In this document: positions 40,668 to 50,452 of the stretch, in pieces | How positions within the stretch are numbered: the stretch's first letter is position 1 | How the letters are laid out: each line of letters opens with the position of its first letter | NCBI RefSeq assembly: GCF_001029505.1 | Contig: NZ_LEKH01000001.1 | Location: forward strand, 401,884 to 458,670 | Origin: Rubrobacter aplysinae | GTDB taxonomy: Bacteria; Actinomycetota; Rubrobacteria; Rubrobacterales; Rubrobacteraceae | Reading direction: 5' to 3' | DNA length: 56,787 bases | Translations under genes and position numbers: made by a program | Notes under the pieces: generated by a model | The model's database searches: none | What the model saw: only the letters and a program-made list of their open reading frames with translations | Told to the model about the DNA's origin: nothing

Positions 40668-43600
40668 ACCCTCTCCCCGATAAGCGATGCCACCATCTTA
40701 TCGAACTCGGACTCTACCTTCGCCTCGAAGTCGGACTCTATCTGGTACGCCTCGGTCAGCTCGGCGAAGGCCCAGCGGCCGTAGCCGCCGTGGTTGTTTA
40801 CGCCGGGTATCCAGTAGTTATCCATCGTGGACTTTTTGCTCTTTGCGTCCTCGCCTCTGAAGCCCTTGATCTCAACCACCAGGTTCAACGGATCATCTTC
40901 CCCGTGTCCGTCGTCCACCTGCACGATAAAGTCGGGGATGTACTTGTGCGGCTCGGAGCCGTGGAGGTACGGGACCTCCAGGCCCAGGTTGTGGTTCTTG
41001 ACGTAGGAGACGACCCTCGGGTGAGACTCGGCCACGCGGCAGAGCTCGGCCTCCCAGTCGCTGTCCAGCACGGCCCAGTTGACGTGGCAGCGGCGGGCGT
41101 CCGTCTCCCAGCGCTCGCTCTTGGAGGTGTTGAAGTTGACGTGCACCGTCGAGCCCGTGTGGTTGTACGGGTCGAGCACGGCCTTGATGGGTTTCTCCCC
41201 GACGAGTGCCTGGGTGACACCGGCGGTGATGCGCTCGCAGACCATGTCCGCGAGCTCCTGGTACATGAGCTGCGCCGGGTAGGTATCGCCCTTGCACACC
41301 AAGTAATTATCTAGCCACTGCCGGGTTATGCGCTTGAGTTGCCCGAAGAGGTGCAGCTTCGGCTCCTCGCCCGGATCTCGCCACCTGGTGTACAGCAGGC
41401 GCCGGGTGAGGTGGAAGAGCAGGGTGGAGCGGCGCATGTCGCCCAGGTGCTCCAGGCTCAGATCCACGTCCTCGCCGATGATCCCAGCGTTCTTGGTGAC
41501 GGACGGCCCGACGAGGTCCGGCGTCAATTCAAGCACGGAGTCCTCGCCGAACTCCGCCGTCAGCCGCTCTTCCGGCAGCTCCACCCGGTAGCCCTCGACG
41601 CGGGGAAACCGGATCTCCAGCCCGTCCCGCTCGGGCCGGACTGCCTTTACCTGCACCGTCTCGCGCGGCGGCTGCGGCGGCGCGACGACGGGCTTCGCGG
41701 TGAAGTCGAACGGGATGCCGAGCACGTCGGCGTACTCGACGTTGAACAGCTCGTCTTCGTTCAGGTCGTAGGACTGGCGGCGCAGGGCGCGCCCGATCAC
41801 CTGCTCGCACAGTAGCTGCGTACCGAACGCCCGCACCCCGAGCACGTGGGTGACGTTGCTCGCGTCCCAGCCCTCGGTAAGCATCGAGACAGAGACGACG
41901 CAGCGGATGGAGTCCCCGAGGCGGCCCGGCTTTCCGACGGTGTTCATGGCCTCCCGCAGCAGGTCCTGCTCGGTGAGGTTATCGGCCTGGCGGCGGTCGC
42001 CGGTGCAGTCCACGATCTCACGCCGGAAACGCTCTATCTCATCGGACGCCATCTCGCGGAAACCTTTGTCCAGCACCTCGCCGGACTCAAGTTGCTCGCT
42101 GTCTATGAGGAGCGTCTTCGGGCGGGCCAGCGGGTCGCCGTGCTCGTTGAAGTTACGGAACAGCGGCAGGCGCCCGTTCTCCAGCGTAGTCGAGCCGTCG
42201 TCGTTCTCGCGGTTGAAGCCGGAGATGAAGTCGTAGACCAGCTTGGAGACTGCGGTGTTCTGGCACACCACGATAAAGCACGGTGGCACCCCGATCCCGG
42301 CCTCCTCCCACAGCCGGTGCGTCTTCTCGTAGTGGCTGTAGAGGGCCCAGAGCGCCGTCTGGAGCTCTGCGGGCAGGCTTAAAGGGTCCAGGTCTTTCGC
42401 CTTACCCCGGCCTTTCTTCGGCATCCGGGCGCGGACGTTCTCCCAAAGGTTGCGGAACTTCGGCATCTCGCCGCCGGGGATGTTGTCGGCGACGGGGACG
42501 CGCGGCAGCTTGACGATGCCGCACTCGATGGCGTCCATCAGGGAGAAGTCGCTCATGGTCCAGGGGAAGAGCGTCCCCTCCGCGTAGCCGGAGCCGCGCA
42601 GGAAGAAGGGCGTGGCGGAGAGGTCCATGACGCGTGTCACGCCGAGCTTGCGATTTACCGCTTCGAGGCCCGAGATCCAGAGCCGCGCCGCCTCGTTGTT
42701 CTTCTTGGCCTCGTCCCGGTCCTCGCCCTTGAGCTCCGGCTTCTCGTCCTCTTCCGGCTTCTCCCGGTAGCAGTGGTGGGCCTCGTCGTTGATCGCCATG
42801 ACGTGCTTCATGCCCATCAGGTCGGGCATTACGCGCTGCAGCATCTGGCCCTCGGTTTCGAGGGTGTCCAGCTCATCGCCCCGGCCCTGAAGGAGCGAGC
42901 AGCCGCCTTTGGAGAGGTCCATGCGCTCGCGCAGCTTGAAGGCATGGTAGTTGGTGATGACGATCTTGGCCCGGCCCAGGTCGGCGAGCATGTCGTTCGG
43001 TACCATCTCGCGGCCGTGATAGTAGCTGTCCGGGTCGTTCGGCTGCAGCACGCGCAGCCGGTCGCGGATGGTGATCCCGGGCATGACTATCAGGAATCCG
43101 CGGGTGAACCGCTTGCTCTGCGGACGTCGGACGGCGTTGATCGTCTACCAGGCGATGAGCATCGCCATCACGGCCGTCTTGCCCGCTCCGGTGGCGAGCT
43201 TCAAGGCGAGGCGCGAGATCTCGGGGTTCGCGTCACCGTTCGCGTCGGAGAGGTGGTCCAGGAACGCCCTGCCGGTCTTCCCGGCCTGCGGCGCGACCTC
43301 GGTCAGCCAGATCGCGGTCTCCACCGCCTCAAGCTGACAGAAGAAGGGCCGGATGCCGCCGAACTCGTGGTGCCGCCAGTGCTGGAGTAGCCGGGCCGTC
43401 TCGGGTGTAACCTGCCAGTCGCCCGGGTTCGGACGGCTTCTCCACTCGTCCACGTGCCGGCGGAGGCTGTTTATCATCGAGGTGGGGTCGTACTGCTGCT
43501 GCTCGGTGGAAAGCCCCTTGCCTTCGTCGTAGACGAACTGTTGCTGTTCGGAAGATCCCTTGCGCTTCCTCGGCTTCGGTATCGGGGTCGTGAACTCCGC

Positions 43601-43776
43601 GGGTCGGCGACTCTCTATGACCTTCTGAGTAGGCTGGCCCTCGTGATCAAGCTCCCAGTGACGACCAGGATACTTGTACCAGGATACTTGTAAGGGGAGT
43701 TGAGGATAGGTTGCTCGAAGAACGGGTTGACGGCGATCTCGTACCTCCCCTGGATGGTGGACTCTCCTTTTTTCAT
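40664..43776 (-). pseudogene. Res-type DEAD/DEAH helicase-restriction endonuclease, doubly interrupted
   Basis: The original gene runs from ATG 43776 (AAAAAAGGAG nearby) to TGA 40664, about 1,030 codons. It had Walker A KLATGAGKT, motif II INDEAHHCY, helicase motif VI-like QVIGRALRR, and a C-terminal nuclease domain with YIPDFIVQV and LVVEIKGF (PD-(D/E)xK). Two lesions break it. A perfect 14-bp tandem duplication (43665-43692) shifts the frame after codon 33, and an amber TAG at 43145-43147 replaces what relatives have as glutamine after MLIAW. Everything after the amber codon is open to the end, so decay is recent. A partial product from ATG 43084 would lack Walker A. Confidence 0.88.
43665..43692. 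repeat. 14-bp perfect tandem duplication inside res
   Basis: CCAGGATACTTGTA occurs twice back to back (43665-43678 and 43679-43692). On the coding strand both copies read YKYPG, one in each frame, so deleting one copy joins the upstream frame (ending FEQPILNSP) to the downstream frame (starting RHWELDHEG). Confidence 0.95.
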
Positions 43777-43921
43777 TGTAGTATGCAAGCCTCTTACGGC
43801 TCACGCTCCCGGGAAAGGTCGCCTCGGCTGCTCCGGTCAGCCCCGAACCTCCGGACCCGTTTACACCTTGTAGACTACCCCGAGTAAGAACTTCACTTAG
43901 GAACTTCGCTGGAGGAAGCTC

Positions 43922-44635
43922 ATGGCATCACTCGGAGGCAAGGTCGCCCTCGTAACCGGGGCGAGTCAGGGGCTGGGAAGGGCGCTCGCGCTCGCCTACG
44001 CCCGAGAAGGAGCGAAGCTCGTCGTAAACGCCCGCAGCGAGGAGAGCATCCGGCCCGTCGTCGAAGAGGTGGAAGGGCTCGGCGCGGAGGTGCTGGCGGT
44101 GCCCGCCGACGTCGCGGAGTCGGAGAGCGTGGACCGGCTCGTCTCGCAGGCCGCCGACCGCTTCGGCGGCATAGACGTGCTCGTGAACAACGCCGGGCTT
44201 CTGGGACCCCGGGTGAAGATAGAAGAGTTCCCCGAGGATGAGTGGCGCAAGGTGCTGGACGCGAACCTCACCGGGGTGTTCCTGGTCTCCAAGGCGGCCA
44301 CACCCCACCTGAACGCCGGGGCCTCCATCATCAACCTCGTCAGTGGCGTGAGCGTCGAGGGGCGGCCCGAGTGGGGCGCGTACTCGGTGAGCAAGTTCGG
44401 CGTCGAGGGGCTGACCCAGATCCTGGCCGCGGAGTTAAAGGATCGCGGAGTGCGGGCGAACGCCGTGGACCCCGGCGGGATGAACACGGACATGCGCGCC
44501 GCCGCCTACTCCCGCGAGGATGCCGAGAGCCGTATCACCCCCGAAGAGAACGTGGACGTCTTCCTCTACCTCGCCTCGGACGAGTCGCAGGGCGTAACCG
44601 GCGAGCGCTTCAAGGCCCAGGAGTTCGTGAGGTAG
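43922..44635 (+). CDS. SDR-family oxidoreductase
   Basis: A classical short-chain dehydrogenase of 237 residues: NAD(P)-binding TGASQGLG near residue 13, NNAG in VLVNNAGLLG, catalytic serine in INLVSGVS, and YxxxK in AYSVSKFG (near 160). DPGGMNTDM follows, where most members have PG. The ATG follows GGAGG. A short direct repeat of GAACTTC lies in the leader. The substrate cannot be predicted. Confidence 0.9.
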   Translation: MASLGGKVALVTGASQGLGRALALAYAREGAKLVVNARSEESIRPVVEEVEGLGAEVLAVPADVAESESVDRLVSQAADRFGGIDVLVNNAGLLGPRVKIEEFPEDEWRKVLDANLTGVFLVSKAATPHLNAGASIINLVSGVSVEGRPEWGAYSVSKFGVEGLTQILAAELKDRGVRANAVDPGGMNTDMRAAAYSREDAESRITPEENVDVFLYLASDESQGVTGERFKAQEFVR

Positions 44636-44802
44636 ATCTAAGGAGACTCAGGAGTCTCGAGAGATAAGAATCCAAGGGTCCGGCGCTATCCGGCGGCCTT
44701 TGGAGCCGGTTGGCTGGTTGGCGTCATATAATCTGCGCTTCGAGGGTACTTCGGGGATACATAGGGGCGACCGTGCCGCGACGCCCGCGAGAGAGGAGAG
44801 AT

Positions 44803-45744
44803 ATGGCTTTGGATCCAAACATCAAAGAGATGCTAAATGCGATGGAGCGTTCGGGGCAGCCGCCCATAAGCGAGCTGGAGCCGCCCCAGGCCCGCGAGAT
44901 GCACAAGCAATTAGTCCTCGGGATGGAGATCACGAGCGTCCCGGTGTTCACCATCGAGGACCGTAAGATACCCGGTCTGGCCGGCGAGGTGCCCGTCCGC
45001 GTCTACACCCCGGAGGGAGAGGGGCCGCACCCACTGCTCGTTTTCTTCCACGGCGGCGGCTTCGTGCTCGGCGGCCTCGAGGACTACGACCCCGTCTGCC
45101 GCAGGCTGTGCTCCCGCTCGGGGCACGTGGTGGTCTCCGTGGACTACCGGCTGGCTCCGGAGAGCAGGTTCCCCGCCGCCGTCGAGGACTGTCTGGCCGC
45201 TACCCGCTGGGCCGCGGACAACGCCGCCTCCCTGGCCGGCGACCCCAGCCGCGTCTCCGTGATGGGCGACAGCGCGGGCGGCAACCTGGCGGCGGTGGTG
45301 GCCCGCCGCATCAGGGACGAAGGCGGCCCGCGGCTCGCCGGTCAGGTCCTCATCTACCCGGTCACCTACCAGGTCGGGCCGGACACGGCCTCGCGCAAGG
45401 AGAACGCCGAAGGCTACTTCCTGACCCGCGACGACATGGCCTGGTTCGGGGGTCATTACTTCGAGAGCGTCGAGGACGCCAAGGGCCCCGACGCCTCCCC
45501 GGCCAACGCCGAGAGCCTCTCGGGGCTGCCGCCCGCGCTCATCGTGACCGCCGGGTACGACCCGCTGCGCGACGAAGGCGAGGCATACGCCGGGAGCCTC
45601 GCGGAGGCCGGCGTGCCGACGGATCACACCCGCTACGACGGCATGATCCACGGCTTCCTCAACTTCTACGGCGTCACCGAACGCGCCGACGAGGTGGCGA
45701 GCCAGGCCAGTGAGTGGTTGAGGAATATCGCCGGCGAAGGGTAG
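44803..45744 (+). CDS. Alpha/beta hydrolase, hormone-sensitive-lipase (HSL) family esterase
   Basis: The 313-residue protein has the HSL oxyanion motif FFHGGGFVLGG (near residue 85), the nucleophile in VMGDSAGGNLAA (near 155), acid in TAGYDPLRDEGEAYA and histidine in GMIHGFLNF. The family hydrolyses short- to medium-chain esters. ATG 44803 has GAGAGGAGAG upstream; the frame extending to 44710 has none. It precedes a gene of unknown function by 21 bp. Confidence 0.9.
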   Translation: MALDPNIKEMLNAMERSGQPPISELEPPQAREMHKQLVLGMEITSVPVFTIEDRKIPGLAGEVPVRVYTPEGEGPHPLLVFFHGGGFVLGGLEDYDPVCRRLCSRSGHVVVSVDYRLAPESRFPAAVEDCLAATRWAADNAASLAGDPSRVSVMGDSAGGNLAAVVARRIRDEGGPRLAGQVLIYPVTYQVGPDTASRKENAEGYFLTRDDMAWFGGHYFESVEDAKGPDASPANAESLSGLPPALIVTAGYDPLRDEGEAYAGSLAEAGVPTDHTRYDGMIHGFLNFYGVTERADEVASQASEWLRNIAGEG

Positions 45745-45765
45745 CCGCGGAGCAGGAGCCCGTAG

Positions 45766-46221
45766 ATGTTGAATGCCGTAGAGCTCGGAGTCCTCGATGG
45801 CTGCGCAAATCACTACGAGCTTTTCTACTTCCTCTTCGCCGAGGTGAACTACGGCGGGCAGGTGGTGAGGAAGAGCCCGGAAGGGGAGCCGGGGATCTCC
45901 GTGCCGGGCGATGAGGTGGCCCGGCACGCACAGCGGCTCATAGAGGCAGGGCTTATGCGGTGCTGGCGCATTCGTGACGATCCGGGAGATAATGGCCCGT
46001 TTCTAACGCCGGAGGATCAGACCGCCGGGCTCTATCGCGAGCGCGTCGAGATAACGCAGCCCGGCGAGCCGGAGTTCGCCGCCTACCGGGGCTACGATTG
46101 CGTGACCTTCGAGGAGCACCTGGAGCGGTTCGGCCAGGGCCCGCACGAGTTCAGGATCACACGTTCCGGCATAGACGAGATAGAGAGGCCGGAGTACGAG
46201 GCTCTCTACCAGGAGCGGTAA
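45766..46221 (+). CDS. Unrecognised 151-residue protein
   Basis: The acidic, soluble protein has an N-terminal region ELGVLDGCANHYELFYFLFAEVNYGG (fragments such as ANHYELFYFLF) and a predicted winged-helix-like stretch VPGDEVARHAQRLIEAGLMRCWRI, reminiscent of small MarR- or phage-type helix-turn-helix folds, but I do not recognise a family. It follows the esterase by 21 bp in the same direction and may be co-transcribed. Confidence 0.65.
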   Translation: MLNAVELGVLDGCANHYELFYFLFAEVNYGGQVVRKSPEGEPGISVPGDEVARHAQRLIEAGLMRCWRIRDDPGDNGPFLTPEDQTAGLYRERVEITQPGEPEFAAYRGYDCVTFEEHLERFGQGPHEFRITRSGIDEIERPEYEALYQER

Positions 46222-46256
46222 GGGAGCCGTAAGAAGCGGCGCGGGATAGGTCGGCG

Positions 46257-47063
46257 TCAGAGCAGGGAGCTTATGGCCCGGGCTATCGGCTCCGGGTGAT
46301 CCTCCGGCGTAAAGTGTCTGCCGCCCTCCACCCTCTCCAGAGTGCCGCCGAGCTCGTAGGCTAGCCGGTAGCCGTACCCGATGGGCTGGAAGCTGTCGGC
46401 GACGCCCCACACGACGCGGGCCGGTACGTCGAGGCGTGGCAGCTCGTCCGCGACGGCCAGCGTGTCGGCGGAGTCCAGAGAGCGGGCCTGCCGCACCAGC
46501 GCCGCCGCCCCGTCCGCCTGCTCGTACAACGGCAGATGCTCGGCCACGGACTCCCGCCACCGGCTGCGGCTATCGTGGCCGAGACCCAGGAACATCCCGT
46601 ACACGCGCCGGAACATCGCGGACGGCATACGCTCCGCCAGCGGCCCGGCGGCCCGCAGCGCTCGCACTCCCAGGATGGGCCAGGAGTCGTAGCTGATGCA
46701 GTTGGTGAGCACGAGGCCGCGCACCAGCTCCGGGTGGCGCACCGCGAGTATCTGGGCCACGCCCCCGCCGAGGTCGTGGCCGCAGACCACGGCCCCGCTC
46801 TCCAGCCCGGCCTCCCGCATCCAGGAGGCCAGGTACTCCGCCTGACGCCCGACGGAGATGTCGCGGCCCACACCCTCTTCTATGGAGCCACCGTAACCGA
46901 CCATCTCCCAAGCCAGCGAGCGTGCCCCTTCGAGACGGGGCACGACGTGCCGCCACAGCCGGGGCGAGGTCGGGATGCCGTGAACGAGCACCACGGGCGC
47001 ACCCGAGCCTTCTTCCTCCCAGCGCATCTTTATGCCCTCTACCTCTGCGCTCCTGGACTGCAT
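46257..47063 (-). CDS. Alpha/beta hydrolase, haloalkane-dehalogenase-like
   Basis: The 268-residue protein has VVLVHGIPTSPRLWRHV (oxyanion HGIPTS), the nucleophile elbow VVCGHDLGGGVAQ with aspartate as nucleophile, VVWGVADSFQPI and the C-terminal histidine in EGGRHFTPEDHPE. An Asp nucleophile places it in the dehalogenase/epoxide-hydrolase branch. Actual substrates are unknown. It is convergent with the preceding hypothetical gene. Confidence 0.88.
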   Translation of the reverse strand: MQSRSAEVEGIKMRWEEEGSGAPVVLVHGIPTSPRLWRHVVPRLEGARSLAWEMVGYGGSIEEGVGRDISVGRQAEYLASWMREAGLESGAVVCGHDLGGGVAQILAVRHPELVRGLVLTNCISYDSWPILGVRALRAAGPLAERMPSAMFRRVYGMFLGLGHDSRSRWRESVAEHLPLYEQADGAAALVRQARSLDSADTLAVADELPRLDVPARVVWGVADSFQPIGYGYRLAYELGGTLERVEGGRHFTPEDHPEPIARAISSLL

Positions 47064-47149
47064 ACGCTCCTCTCGGGCATAGAAGATGATCGGGGAAACG
47101 TACCGGCGAGCGGGGCCCTACGCCGCTCCCAAACAGGTTTTCATAGTTT

Positions 47150-48046
47150 TCAGGGGTCTCCGCCGCTCTCCACCGGCAGGTCCCCCCGGCCGCCCCACTC
47201 GTTCCAGGAGCCGTCGTAGTTGGAGAGGTTCGTGTAGCCGAGGCGGTACAGGTTGAAGAGAGCGACGGTCGCCGCGACGCCGCCGTTGCAGTAGGCGACC
47301 ACCGGCGCGTCGCGGTCCTCCGGCACCCCGGCCTCCCGCGCCAGTTGCTCGATCTCGGCGCGCGCGAGGAACGTGCCGGTCTCCGGGTCTTTGAGGGCGT
47401 CGGCGTGCAGGTGGCGGGCCCCCGGGATATGCCCGCCGCGCGGGCCGCGCCGCACCTCGCCGGTAAACTGGCCCCGGTCCCGGGCGTCGAGCAGCAGGGT
47501 ATTACCGTCTTCGCTTGCCACGAGCGCCTCCGCCGCGCCAGAGCGCAACCCGGGCCGGGGCTCGAGGGTAAAGTTTGCAGGCACCGGACGGGATATCTCG
47601 TCCGTGACGGGGCGGGCCTCGGCGGTCCACTTGCGCCAGCCGCCGTCCAGTACGTATGTCTCGTCGTGGCCGTAGTACAGCAGCGCCCACCACAGCCGGG
47701 TGGCGAACTGGCCGCCGGTGTGGTCGTAGATGACTACGCGCGTGGAGTCCCCGATGCCCCGGCTCTGCATCGCTGCCGCGAACCGCTCCGGCGGCGCCAG
47801 CTGGGTCGGGACGGGGTCGTCGGGGTCCGTTATGTCCGTGGTCCAGTCCACGAAGACCGCACCGGGGACGTGGGCCTCGGCGTACTCCTCGGGCGCGCCG
47901 CGGTAGATGGCCTCCTGGGAGCCGTCCTCGCGGGTATGTTTGTCCACGTAGCCCCGGATGTCCACGACGCGCAGGTCGGGGTCGTCCAGGTGTTCGGCGA
48001 GCCAGGACGTGCTTACCAACGGGTCGTTCTGTTGAGGGTTATCCAC
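47150..48046 (-). CDS. Sulfurtransferase with two rhodanese domains
   Basis: The 298-residue protein has two rhodanese modules: an inactive N-terminal one (VDIRGYVDKHT, GHVPGAVFVD-like AHVPGAVFVDW) and a C-terminal one with the active cysteine in VVAYCNGGVAAT (near residue 245). The loop CNGGVAA differs from both thiosulfate (CRxGxxR/T) and mercaptopyruvate (CGSGVTA) types, so the donor is uncertain. GTG 48046 shares one base with the CCA gene stop (TAGTG), with GAGGAGG before it, so the two are coupled. Confidence 0.88.
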   Translation of the reverse strand: MDNPQQNDPLVSTSWLAEHLDDPDLRVVDIRGYVDKHTREDGSQEAIYRGAPEEYAEAHVPGAVFVDWTTDITDPDDPVPTQLAPPERFAAAMQSRGIGDSTRVVIYDHTGGQFATRLWWALLYYGHDETYVLDGGWRKWTAEARPVTDEISRPVPANFTLEPRPGLRSGAAEALVASEDGNTLLLDARDRGQFTGEVRRGPRGGHIPGARHLHADALKDPETGTFLARAEIEQLAREAGVPEDRDAPVVAYCNGGVAATVALFNLYRLGYTNLSNYDGSWNEWGGRGDLPVESGGDP

Positions 48047-49602
48047 TATCCGGCCTCCTCGAAGAGATCGTGCTTTCGCACGTAGGCGTCGGCCAGCTCG
48101 TAGGCCGTCTCCACATCGTCCTGGGCGAGGCGGCCCTCGACGACCTCGTTCTCCAGGTACTTTTTTACGGGTTTGATCCAGGGCCCCGGCCCCCGCTCGT
48201 AGCGGGCCATGAGCTCGTTGCCGCCGACGGGGCTCGTCAGCTTCTCGACCTGATCCTCTTCGCGCACGGCGTCCACCCGGTCCTTGAGGCTCTGCCACGA
48301 GGCCTCGGCCACCTTGCGCCTGCGCGGAGCGCTGCCCGTGATGTCGGCGCGGGCGAGCCTTAGCAGGGTGTCCACGTCGGCGAGCACCCGGCCGCCTTTT
48401 TCGAGATACGTGTCCCGGATAAAGCGCCGCACCGCCGAGTCGGACCACGGGTCGCGCCCGGCGGCGTAGCTCATGGGGCGCATGTGGTTCACGACGAGGT
48501 GGGCGACGGCGTCCGTGGCGTCCTTGGGGTAGGCGAGGCGGTTCATGGCCCGGCGCGCTATCTTCGCGCCGACGTTCTCGTGGCCGTAGAAGTGGATCTT
48601 TTTCGGCAGCGTGCGGCCGCCGCATTCGGGGCAATCGCCCTCTTCCGGGGTCTTCTGGGTGCTCTTCGCGCCACAGTACGTACAGCGGTGCTCGTACACC
48701 AGCGTGCGGGGCTTTCCGATGTCGTGGAAGAAGGCCGCCTTGCGCAGGCCAGGGTCGGCCTCGACGCTCGAGACGACCATGAGCGTGTGCTCGAAGACGT
48801 CCTTGTGATGGAACTCCTCGTCCTGGCTCACGTCCACCGTCTCCATGAACTCCGGCACTACGTACGGCATCAGCCCGAGCCGCACCAGGGAGCGCAGGCC
48901 GTCCGCGGCGTTGTCGGTGACGAGGATCTTCTCCCACTCGTCCCGGATGCGCTCCACCGAGATGCTCTGTAGCCAGGAGGCGTTGTCCAGGATAGCCTTT
49001 TCGAGGTCCGGGGTGACGGCGAAAGGCTTCGTGTCGGAGGAGAGCTGCGCCGCGAAGCGCACCGCCCGCAGCATCCGCAGGGGATCGTCGCGCATCCGGT
49101 CCAGCGGCTCTCCGACGGGCCGGATCACGCCCCGGACGAGATCCTCACGTCCCCCTTCGGGGTCCCGCACCCCGCCCGTAACCGCATCGGCGGCGACGGC
49201 GTTTATCGTGAAGTCGCGCCGGGCCAGGTCTCCCTCCAGCGTCTCGCCGAACGTGACCTCCGGGTGGCGGCTGCCCGCCGTGTACAGGTCGTGCCGGTAG
49301 GTCGTGACCTCCACCGAGTAGCCCCCGACCTCCGCGCCGATGGTCCCGAACCGCTCGCCGACGGTCCACAGATGACCGGCCTGGGGCCTGAGGAGGCGTT
49401 TGATCTCCTCGGGTCGAGCATCCGTGGCGGCGTCCACGTCCACCCCCGGACGGCCCAGCATCAAGTCCCGCACGTACCCGCCGACCAGATAAAGCTCGTG
49501 CCCGGCTCCGCCGAACGCCTCCCCGAGCCGCGACAACGGCTCCGGCACTTCTATGGTGTCGGCGCCGCGTCCATCCCGCTGCTTTCTCTCCATATCCTCC
49601 AT
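48046..49602 (-). CDS. CCA-adding tRNA nucleotidyltransferase with HD domain and zinc-ribbon insert
   Basis: This 518-residue enzyme adds or repairs the 3' CCA of tRNA. The class II nucleotidyltransferase head has LYLVGGYVRDLMLGRPGVDVDAATDA (GGxVRD and DxD), RRDFTINA and the RMRDDPLRMLRAVRFAAQL motif (D-P-L-R-x-x-R). The C-terminal HD domain has EHTLMVV and AAFFHDIGKPRT. Between that HD and the following FYGHENVG, a 30-residue insert with CTYCG and CPECGG (48622-48686) looks like a zinc ribbon. tRNAs here (for example Arg-ACG) lack an encoded CCA. The start is ATG 49602 or ATG 49593. Confidence 0.9.
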   Translation of the reverse strand: MEDMERKQRDGRGADTIEVPEPLSRLGEAFGGAGHELYLVGGYVRDLMLGRPGVDVDAATDARPEEIKRLLRPQAGHLWTVGERFGTIGAEVGGYSVEVTTYRHDLYTAGSRHPEVTFGETLEGDLARRDFTINAVAADAVTGGVRDPEGGREDLVRGVIRPVGEPLDRMRDDPLRMLRAVRFAAQLSSDTKPFAVTPDLEKAILDNASWLQSISVERIRDEWEKILVTDNAADGLRSLVRLGLMPYVVPEFMETVDVSQDEEFHHKDVFEHTLMVVSSVEADPGLRKAAFFHDIGKPRTLVYEHRCTYCGAKSTQKTPEEGDCPECGGRTLPKKIHFYGHENVGAKIARRAMNRLAYPKDATDAVAHLVVNHMRPMSYAAGRDPWSDSAVRRFIRDTYLEKGGRVLADVDTLLRLARADITGSAPRRRKVAEASWQSLKDRVDAVREEDQVEKLTSPVGGNELMARYERGPGPWIKPVKKYLENEVVEGRLAQDDVETAYELADAYVRKHDLFEEAG

Positions 49603-49695
49603 AGCTCGCCATATTCTAATAGCACTCGCGGCGGGTGGAGCGGGGTTATCCTCTGAGGTGTTACCGGGGAGGCCATCTCTGCTAACATCCGGGAT

Positions 49696-50310
49696 ATGTG
49701 GCGTCAGGATACAGACGAGCGCGTGGCCGTCTTCGTGGACGGGGCGAACCTCTACCACTCCATAAAGACGTACTACAAGGGTATGCTGGACTACGCGCAG
49801 CTACTCTCGGCCTCGGTCGGGGATCGCAAGCTCCAGCGCGCCACCTTCTACATCGTCGAGAAGCAGGAGACAGACGAAGTCACGCCCGGCGCGGCCTCCT
49901 CGCGCTCGTTCGTGTACAACCTGAACCGCTTCGGCTACAAGGTACGCTCAAAGCCCCTGATAGTGCACGAGACCGTGAGCCCCGACGGTGAGAAGACCGT
50001 CTCCCACAAGGGCGACTGGGACATAGGCATTATCGTGGACATGATGCGGCTCGCGGGCCACGCCGACACCTACGTGCTCGTCTCCGGCGACGGCGACTAC
50101 TGCGAGGCCATCGAGTACCTCCAGAGCGAGCGGGGCATCCGGGTCGAGGCGATCAGCGCCACCCAGTGCACCTCCCAGGCCCTGCTGGACATCTGCGATC
50201 TGCACACCGACCTGGCCGAGATCCCGGACCTCTTCAAGGAGCCGCGGGGCGACCGATCCGGGGACCGCTCGGGCGAACGCTCCGCCGTCGGTAACGCCGG
50301 TAACCAGTAG
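49696..50310 (+). CDS. NYN-domain (LabA/DUF88) putative ribonuclease
   Basis: The 204-residue protein has the PIN-like NYN fold: AVFVDGANLYHSI (first aspartate and asparagine), HKGDWDIGIIVDMMRLA (KGxVD-like, D), and YVLVSGDGDYCEAIEYL (SGDGDF motif). These acidic residues would bind metal for RNA cleavage. The C-terminus ends in GDRSGDRSGERS repeats, likely unstructured. It is divergent from the CCA gene, hinting at shared tRNA/RNA processing context. Confidence 0.88.
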   Translation: MWRQDTDERVAVFVDGANLYHSIKTYYKGMLDYAQLLSASVGDRKLQRATFYIVEKQETDEVTPGAASSRSFVYNLNRFGYKVRSKPLIVHETVSPDGEKTVSHKGDWDIGIIVDMMRLAGHADTYVLVSGDGDYCEAIEYLQSERGIRVEAISATQCTSQALLDICDLHTDLAEIPDLFKEPRGDRSGDRSGERSAVGNAGNQ

Positions 50311-50452
50311 GTAATCAGTAACCCACGCTGGTACGGCGCCCGCGGATTCATGGAGGTCATGGAGGCTTTCTACGCATCCCCGCCCGGCAAGCTCCAGAGG
50401 CGATGGTACTCGACCGCAACGACCGCAGGCGTAATTAGAAGGAGCTTGTAGA

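Noticed and set aside
37018-43776. Functional type III restriction-modification system
   Set aside because: The methyltransferase has no catalytic motifs left, and the helicase-nuclease has a frameshift and a stop codon.
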